Below the pieces are notes generated by a model. The model ran no database searches. It was not told the origin of the DNA and saw only the letters and a program-made list of their open reading frames with translations. A stretch of DNA of 37,619 nucleotides from Pseudomonas sp. P818. Its GTDB lineage: Bacteria; Pseudomonadota; Gammaproteobacteria; Pseudomonadales; Pseudomonadaceae. Location: positions 1-37,619 of the forward strand of contig NZ_ATKM01000002.1 of assembly GCF_000418555.1 (NCBI RefSeq), in the 5' to 3' direction. A program made the translations under genes and the position numbers. Below, piece by piece: positions 32,894 through 37,619 of this stretch (positions are counted from its first letter, which is position 1; every line of letters begins with the position of its first letter).

Positions 32894-33811
32894 ATGATGC
32901 GCATCACCAACTCGCAGATCACCTCGCTGATGCACAACTCGATGAATGCCAGTTCCGCCGAGTTGGGCAAGCTGATGCAGCAGATGGCCACCAACAAGCG
33001 CATCCTGCTGCCTTCCGACGACCCCATCGCCAGCGTCCGTGTACTGCGCGTGCAGCGTGAAGAAGCGAGCCTGGAGCAGTTCCGCAAGAACATCGCCAAC
33101 GTCTCCGGCAGCCTGTCGACCCAGGAGGCCAACCTCAAGTCCACCTCCGACGCCATGCTCAACGTGCGTGACCTGCTGCTGTGGGCGGCCAACGGCTCCA
33201 ACACCAGCGAAGACCTGGCGGCCATGGCCGGCGAGCTGTCGATCATCGAGGACACCATCTTCAGCTTCGCCAACGTGCGCGATGAGGAAGGCCGCTATCT
33301 GTTCTCCGGCACCCTCAGCGACACCCCGGCGCTGGCCTTCGATGCCGCGACCCAGACTTACAGCGTCACCGGCAACGACAAGCACCGCCAGGCCGCCGTG
33401 GCCAACGGCGTGCTGGTCGACGAGAACGTCACCGCCGCCAGCATTTTCGGCGGCGGCGTGGCTGTGCTCAACGAGCTGCGCGGCCTGATCAACACCCTGC
33501 AGGATCCAGCGCTGGACGCCGGCGACCCGGCCGTACGGCAGCAGATCGTCGATACCCTGAGTGCTCTGGACCAGGCACATGGGCGGGTGATGGGCTCGAT
33601 CACCGAGCTGGGTGGCCGGCAGAACGCCTTGACCCTGCTGACCGACAGCAACGACGACGTGTCGCTGGTCAACCAGAAGATCGAAGGCGAGCTGTCGCGT
33701 CTCGACTATGCCGCCGCCACCATCGACCTCAACGACTATCAGCTGGCCTTGGGGGCGACGCAAAAGACCTATCTGAAGATCAATCAGATGTCGCTGTTCA
33801 GTCTTCTTTAA
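32894..33811 (+). CDS. flgL: Hook-filament junction protein FlgL
   Basis: Second junction protein, flagellin-like, 305 residues. N-terminus MMRITNSQITSLMHNSMN then the LPSDDPIASVRVLRV region, which is the FlgL form of the flagellin D0/D1 segment; central GRYLFSGTLSDTPAL; C-terminal helix SRLDYAAATIDLNDYQLALG. ATG 32894 or 32897. It ends 12 bases before the lafW-like gene, whose ribosome site overlaps the region after its stop. Confidence 0.94.
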   Translation: MMRITNSQITSLMHNSMNASSAELGKLMQQMATNKRILLPSDDPIASVRVLRVQREEASLEQFRKNIANVSGSLSTQEANLKSTSDAMLNVRDLLLWAANGSNTSEDLAAMAGELSIIEDTIFSFANVRDEEGRYLFSGTLSDTPALAFDAATQTYSVTGNDKHRQAAVANGVLVDENVTAASIFGGGVAVLNELRGLINTLQDPALDAGDPAVRQQIVDTLSALDQAHGRVMGSITELGGRQNALTLLTDSNDDVSLVNQKIEGELSRLDYAAATIDLNDYQLALGATQKTYLKINQMSLFSLL

Positions 33812-33823
33812 GGAGTGGCATGG

Positions 33824-34849
33824 GTGATCAAGGTCGATACGCAGCTACCGGTCGTCACCGCTCTCGATCCGCAGGCACGGCGTCCGGTGCAGGGCGAGCA
33901 GGCGGTGCAGCGCCAGCGCAAGCAGGCGCCCGCCGAGCCTACAGCGCAGCCGCGCGGCAAGAGCACCAGCTTCAACCTGCAGCTCAATCAGCAGCTGACC
34001 TCGATGCAGGCCGCCGACAGCTACCTCGGCGAACTGGCGGGGCGCCTCGGCCAGCTCAAGCTCAGCCTCAGCCGCGAGCTGAGCAATGCCCAGGCCGGCG
34101 AACGTGAAGGTCTCAAGCGCGAGCTGGAACAGGTGCGCCAGTTGCTTGCCGAGCGCGGCCAGCGCTCCGGCGAGGCGCTGGATGCCAGCTTCAAGCTGCG
34201 CCTCACCGAGCCGGTGCGCAGCCGCTTCAGCCTGCAGGGCCTGGAATCCATGGCCGCCATCCAGCAGGCCGGCAAGGAAACCCTGCTGTTCAGCGCCGGG
34301 CGCAAGCTGGCCGAGCCGCTGGCAGTGGTGCTCGATGAGGGTTTGAGCGAGCAGCAGATTCTCCGCCGCTTCAATGCCGGCCTCGGCCCGGCCGGCATCC
34401 GCGCCGAAGTGGATAACGGCGGTGCGCTGAAATTCAGCGCCCGCGAAAGCGAGTGGCAGCAGCTCAAGGGCGAGCTGCGCATGCAGGGCGAAGGCAAGCT
34501 GGCGGCCAAGGCTGCCGCTCCGGTGATCAGCCAGGAAGACCAGTTGCTGCGCCTGCCCGATGCCGCCCGCCTGGACGGCGCGCGCGAGTTGCGCCGGGCA
34601 CTGGACGAAGTGGTGGCGGCGCTGGACAGGATTGGCGCGCTGCGCGAGCAGCTCAGCCATCGCCAGGAAGAGATCCGCGAGTTTCTCGCCCGCCATGCCG
34701 AGCAGAACGAGCGTGAATGGGCGCGCGACTTCGCCGGTGAAGTCTTCAATCTGATGCGCCGCAGCCCCAGCAGCTACGCCGCGGTCACCCAGACCGTGGT
34801 CGCCCAGGCCAATATCAGCAGATCTACGGTGGTCAGCCTGCTGTCCTGA
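33824..34849 (+). CDS. LafW-like protein of unknown function at the end of the flg operon
   Basis: 341 residues from GTG at 33824 (AAGGAG at 33810-33815, eight bases before). No signal peptide or membrane segment. N-terminal ~60 residues are Pro/Gln/Arg-rich and likely disordered; about 60-120 and 255-320 are strongly helical with heptad-like Leu spacing (LGQLKLSLSRELSN, REGLKRELEQVRQLLAERG; LDRIGALREQLSHRQEEIRE); the end (SYAAVTQTVVAQANISRST) is polar. I do not recognise a known domain. The slot directly after flgL is that of lafW in the Aeromonas and E. coli Flag-2 lateral systems, annotated there as hook-associated. A secreted junction protein or a substrate-specific chaperone would both fit. 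Confidence 0.6.
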   Translation: MIKVDTQLPVVTALDPQARRPVQGEQAVQRQRKQAPAEPTAQPRGKSTSFNLQLNQQLTSMQAADSYLGELAGRLGQLKLSLSRELSNAQAGEREGLKRELEQVRQLLAERGQRSGEALDASFKLRLTEPVRSRFSLQGLESMAAIQQAGKETLLFSAGRKLAEPLAVVLDEGLSEQQILRRFNAGLGPAGIRAEVDNGGALKFSARESEWQQLKGELRMQGEGKLAAKAAAPVISQEDQLLRLPDAARLDGARELRRALDEVVAALDRIGALREQLSHRQEEIREFLARHAEQNEREWARDFAGEVFNLMRRSPSSYAAVTQTVVAQANISRSTVVSLLS

Positions 34850-34876
34850 GCATTGTCGTCCGGTTCCTCAGCCGTC

Positions 34877-34917
34877 AGCCGCCCTTCCCCTGTTTCATGG
34901 CGACTGGCGGCTTTTTT
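34877..34917 (+). terminator. Probable terminator of the flg operon
   Basis: AGCCGCC (34877-34883) pairs with GGCGGCT (34906-34912) across a 22-base loop and is followed by a run of six T. The loop is long, so this is a moderate-confidence call. The remaining intergenic sequence to 35142 shows no ORF with gene-like features. Confidence 0.55.
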
Positions 34918-35142
34918 ATCCGAGCGCGAGCGGAAATGACGACCAGTCGTCCGCTTCATGACCGAGTGCACAGAATGATGGCGTTTTAATGGCTATCATG
35001 TCGTCCTTTCCGCAGCATCTGGGCCTCACGCCCGTCGAAACTGCCCCCGCATTCCAATAAAAACCCCGTATTCAAGGGTTCATCCGTCACTGCTGGCATC
35101 CGCCCGCGGTGCATTGCCCGTTCTCGAAATTGGAGTACCGAC

Positions 35143-35925
35143 GTGTTGAAGAAGTACCTGTCTCTTATCCTGCTCGCCTGCACCGCGCTGGTGAGCATGC
35201 CCGGCCTGGCTCAGTTGAGCGATTCCGAAGCCATGAACATGGCCGGCCTGCAGCGCTCGCTGACCCAGCGCATGGCCAAGAACTATCTGATGATCGGCGC
35301 CGATGTGCGTGTTGATGCTGCCCAGCGCCAGTTGAAGGAAACCGTCGAGCGTTTCGACGCCAGCCAGAAGGCGCTGGCGAGCTATGCGCCGACTGCCGAA
35401 ATCAAGGCTGCGCTGGCCAAGGTCGATGCCACCTGGGCCGTCCATCGCCAGCAGATCGAAGCCAAGCCGGAGCAAGCCAAGGCGGCGCAGATGCTCGCCA
35501 CCAGCGAGGAACTGCTGCAACAGACGCAGAATGTCAGCGACCTGATGGGCAAGCATCTGGGTGCAATGGGCGCCTCCGTGCACCGCACCGGCTGGGCACG
35601 TGTGCAGACCCAGCGCATCGCCATGCTCTACATGGCCAAGTCCTGGCGTGTACCTGCGCCGGACCTGGACGCCAAGCTGGACAAGGCCGTGAGCGACTTC
35701 GAAACCATCCTCAAGGAACTGGAAGCCCGCGGTACGCCGAACGAGGAGATCGCCAACGCTCAGCGCCGCGCCCGTGCCCACTGGGGCTTCACCCTCAAGG
35801 GCATCGACCTGCATGCCGCACAGGACTTCGTGCCGACCGCGATCACCGTGAGCACCGACTCGCTGTTCCGCCAGCTCAACGAGCTGACCCGTCTGTACGC
35901 CGGTCTGCAGGCCAAAGAGGCCTGA
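35143..35925 (+). CDS. Secreted PilJ-type (type IV pili chemotaxis transducer N-terminal domain) protein
   Basis: 260 residues. Signal peptide (about 1-23, ending PGLAQ), then two similar helical modules of the PilJ/NIT-like sensor family: AGLQRSLTQRMAKNYLMIG (about 34-52) and TGWARVQTQRIAMLYMAKSW (about 146-165). No membrane segment after the signal and no signalling domain, so it is a free periplasmic protein rather than a full receptor. Start GTG at 35143 with GGAG upstream. It follows the lateral flg operon but has a separate leader. Possible role: periplasmic ligand binding that partners a membrane sensor; the ligand is unknown. Confidence 0.8.
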   Translation: MLKKYLSLILLACTALVSMPGLAQLSDSEAMNMAGLQRSLTQRMAKNYLMIGADVRVDAAQRQLKETVERFDASQKALASYAPTAEIKAALAKVDATWAVHRQQIEAKPEQAKAAQMLATSEELLQQTQNVSDLMGKHLGAMGASVHRTGWARVQTQRIAMLYMAKSWRVPAPDLDAKLDKAVSDFETILKELEARGTPNEEIANAQRRARAHWGFTLKGIDLHAAQDFVPTAITVSTDSLFRQLNELTRLYAGLQAKEA

Positions 35926-35935
35926 GTACCGTCAA

Positions 35936-35968
35936 CCTGCGACGGCGCCGGGTAGCGCCGGCTGCAGG
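35936..35968. terminator. Hairpin between two convergent genes
   Basis: CGGCGC (35943-35948) pairs with GCGCCG (35955-35960), with an outer CCTGC/GCAGG pair (35936-35940, 35964-35968). It lies between the convergent PilJ-like and TRAP genes and could stop transcription from both sides, but the T-runs are short. Confidence 0.5.
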
Positions 35969-35985
35969 TCTTTGGCAGAGGACGG

Positions 35986-36966
35986 TCAGCGCCGGTTGAC
36001 CGTCTGCGCCGCACGCAGCACATCGCTGCCGATCTTGCCTTCGTATTCCTGCCACAACGGCTGCATCGCCGCGCGCCAGGCAGCACGCTGCTCGCCGCTG
36101 AGGCTGACGAGCTGGCTGCCGCCCGCGATCAGACGTTGGCGATCGCGGGCATTGAGCGCTTCGGCCTCGTTATTCACCGCCAGCGTGACCTCGTCGATGA
36201 TCGCCTCCAGCTGCACGCGGACCTGATAGGGGATGCTGGTCCAGAAGCCGGAGTTGCTCACCAGCATGTAACTCAGCACGCCGTGATCGGTTTCCGTGAC
36301 ATAGGGCTGCAGCGCGCCCAACTGCTGGCTGGCGAGGTTGGACCAGGTGTTCTCAGCACCCTGTACGCGCCCGGCCTGCAGGGCTGCGCGGGTTTCGGCG
36401 AACGGCAGGCGCAGGCTGCTGGCGCCGACCCGGGCGAACTGCTGCTCGAGGATTTCCGACGGCTGGATGCGGAACGCCAGGCCGGCGGCGTCGGCAGGCG
36501 TGTGCAGCGCGCGGGTGGCCGAGAGCTGTTTCATGCCATTGTTCCAGTAGGCCAGGCCATAGATGCCATGGCTGGCCATCGAACGCAGCAGCTCGCGACT
36601 CTTCTCGCGCTTCTGGAAGCGCTTGACCGCCTCCAGGTCATCGAACAGGAAGGGCAGGTCGAACACCTGCAGCTGAGTGGTGTACTGCTCGAACTTCGAC
36701 AGCGACGGCGCCAGCAGTTGCACCTTGTTGTCGCGCAGCGCCTGCAGCTCGTCGTCATCGCCGAACAGCGTGGAGTCGGGATACACCTCCACCTGCACCT
36801 TGCCGGCCAGGCGTTCCTCGGCCAGGCGCTTGAACATCAGGGCGCCCTTGCCCTTGGGCGTGTCCTCCGCCACCACGTGGGAGAACTTGATCAGGATCGG
36901 TTCGGCCAGGGCCTGGGCGGAGCACAGCAGGGTGGCGAGGGCAACCGCCAGAGAAGTCTTGAACAT
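35986..36966 (-). CDS. TRAP-type dicarboxylate-family substrate-binding protein (DctP)
   Basis: Periplasmic solute-binding protein, 326 residues from ATG at 36966 (AAGG is well spaced for this start; too close for the ATG at 36972). Signal peptide (about 1-21, ending ALAEP). DctP features: KFSHVVAEDTPKGKGALMFK, VEVYPDSTLFGDDDELQALR, the carboxylate-binding Arg region (LAFRIQPSEILEQQF) and QGAENTWSNLASQQL. Substrate probably a C4-dicarboxylate or another carboxylate, not resolvable here. There is no DctQ or DctM membrane gene next to it in the window, which makes it an orphan binding protein. Confidence 0.9.
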   Translation of the reverse strand: MFKTSLAVALATLLCSAQALAEPILIKFSHVVAEDTPKGKGALMFKRLAEERLAGKVQVEVYPDSTLFGDDDELQALRDNKVQLLAPSLSKFEQYTTQLQVFDLPFLFDDLEAVKRFQKREKSRELLRSMASHGIYGLAYWNNGMKQLSATRALHTPADAAGLAFRIQPSEILEQQFARVGASSLRLPFAETRAALQAGRVQGAENTWSNLASQQLGALQPYVTETDHGVLSYMLVSNSGFWTSIPYQVRVQLEAIIDEVTLAVNNEAEALNARDRQRLIAGGSQLVSLSGEQRAAWRAAMQPLWQEYEGKIGSDVLRAAQTVNRR

Positions 36967-37122
36967 CGACATACCTTTTACGGAAAACGCGTGGCGAGGC
37001 CTGCGCCGAAACTGGCGGGCCTGGATGCGAATCGGGATGGCTTGCAGGGTTCGGCCTGGCGGATGACGCCGGCCTCGCCCCTCGGGGACTACCGGATCGA
37101 TGCCCGGTTATTGTTGGCATGC

Positions 37123-37148
37123 TGTCGCTGACTCATCGGTCAGCGACA
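37123..37148. other. Perfect hairpin in the gap upstream of dctP
   Basis: TGTCGCTGAC (37123-37132) pairs with GTCAGCGACA (37139-37148), loop of six. No adjacent T-run, so it may be an operator or RNA structure rather than a terminator. The gap 36967-37278 otherwise shows only the terminator at 37236-37269 and no gene-like ORF. Confidence 0.4.
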
Positions 37149-37235
37149 GAGAGCGCGCATTTTTGCGAAAGCAGGGGGCTGGCACAAGGCGGGTTTCATG
37201 AACCGGCGCGCATTCCGGGGAAGTTCTGCGTGCAG

Positions 37236-37269
37236 CTAAAGATAAGGGCTGGATCACCAGCCCTTATCT
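37236..37269 (-). terminator. Rho-independent terminator after the RTX-like gene
   Basis: 13-bp perfect stem (AGATAAGGGCTGG at 37240-37252, CCAGCCCTTATCT at 37257-37269), four-base loop, then TTTAGC on the minus strand. Ten bases past the RTX-like stop. Confidence 0.75.
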
Positions 37270-37278
37270 ATTTCGCAG

Positions 37279-37619
37279 TTACTGCCAGTTGGCCGCGATA
37301 ACCAAGTCCAATTGTTCCTTCTGAGTCGGTGTCAGGCCGCTTTCGCCACCAGCGGGAGCGCCAAAGGCTGCCATGGCATTCACTAGGTTGTTGACCTGGC
37401 TGGAGCTTAGCGCTCGCCCATCATCTAGTTGGAACTGCTCAACCTGGCTGGACGTGCTGCTGTACCAGTTCTTGATGAAAACTTGGTCATCGGTACCCAG
37501 TAGCTGGAGTTGCAGGTCGTTACCGCTGCGGCCCAGCCAGATCTGCTCGGCACCAATACCTTCGCCGAAACGCAGCACATCGGTGACATTGGCGTAGCCG
37601 TTGGCGATTTCGTAGATGG
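37279..37619 (-). CDS. C-terminal end of an RTX / haemolysin-type calcium-binding-related protein (5' part outside the window)
   Basis: Partial: the frame stays open to the window edge. The visible ~112 residues contain a haemolysin-type calcium-binding-related domain: DVLRFGEGIGAEQIWLGRSG, NDLQLQLLGTDDQVFIKNWY, then VEQFQLDDGRALSSSQVNNL. They end with a short Ala/Gly linker and LTPTQKEQLDLVIAANWQ. Such modules sit at the C-terminus of large secreted RTX proteins (type I secretion), following the GGxGxDxxx repeats that would lie upstream. The protein's enzymatic or adhesive part is not visible. Confidence 0.75.
   Translation of the reverse strand, partial: IYEIANGYANVTDVLRFGEGIGAEQIWLGRSGNDLQLQLLGTDDQVFIKNWYSSTSSQVEQFQLDDGRALSSSQVNNLVNAMAAFGAPAGGESGLTPTQKEQLDLVIAANWQ

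Noticed and set aside
3338..34849. Base composition as evidence of recent transfer of the flagellar blocks
   Set aside because: By eye the GC-rich codon use of the flagellar genes is like that of phoU and the glc genes. I see no integrase, tRNA or attachment-site duplication at the borders, so composition gives no support either way.
1..37619. CRISPR array, tRNA, rRNA or transposase
   Set aside because: No regularly spaced repeats, cloverleaf-like sequences or transposase reading frames were found; the only repeats are short inverted REP/REPIN-like units.

Overview
The window is high-GC gammaproteobacterial DNA, most likely from a Pseudomonas-type genome (Pseudomonadaceae). The evidence is a phoU / response-regulator / M23-peptidase neighbourhood, a glycolate-oxidation (glc) locus with a linked rubredoxin, and several short inverted repeats of the REP/REPIN kind common in pseudomonads. 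Nearly all of the sequence is coding and genes are tightly packed. I saw no tRNA, rRNA, CRISPR array or transposase.

Layout. (1) 37-2874: phoU, a two-domain response regulator and a secreted M23 peptidase; these look like chromosomal backbone. (2) 2875-3337: a repeat-bearing gap ending in a sigma54 promoter. (3) 3338-9472, plus strand: fliD-fliS-fliT-like-fliK-fliL-fliA-motA-motB. This is the order of the lateral-flagellar lafB-C-D-E-F-S-T-U block described in Vibrio, Aeromonas and E. coli Flag-2. (4) 9491-13017, minus strand: two near-duplicate short flagellins (lafA type), then a membrane-anchored ToxR-type regulator (LafZ-like) coupled to a one-pass membrane partner. (5) 13247-22209, minus strand: rubredoxin, glycolate permease glcA, malate synthase G glcB, glcG, and glycolate oxidase glcF, glcE and glcD; the regulator glcC is divergent on the plus strand (22449-23222). 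(6) 23321-34849: flgA (minus) divergent from flgBCDEFGHIJKL and a lafW-like gene (plus). (7) 35143-37619: a secreted PilJ-like protein, an orphan TRAP-type binding protein and the C-terminal end of an RTX-like protein that runs off the window.

How they work together. Blocks 3, 4 and 6 encode the rod, hook, rings, hook-associated proteins, filament, cap, chaperones, motor, flagellar sigma factor and a membrane regulator of a secondary (lateral-type) flagellum. The basal-body and export genes (fliE-R, flhAB), the LafK master regulator and flgM/flgN are not in this window. Three good sigma54 promoters (before fliD, before the ToxR-like gene and before flgB) fit control by a LafK-type sigma54 activator, with FliA/LafS driving the flagellins. 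The flagellar genes are split into two blocks by the glc metabolic locus, and the flagellin/LafZ segment is inverted relative to the usual laf order. The glc locus oxidises glycolate to glyoxylate and condenses it with acetyl-CoA to malate, under GlcC.
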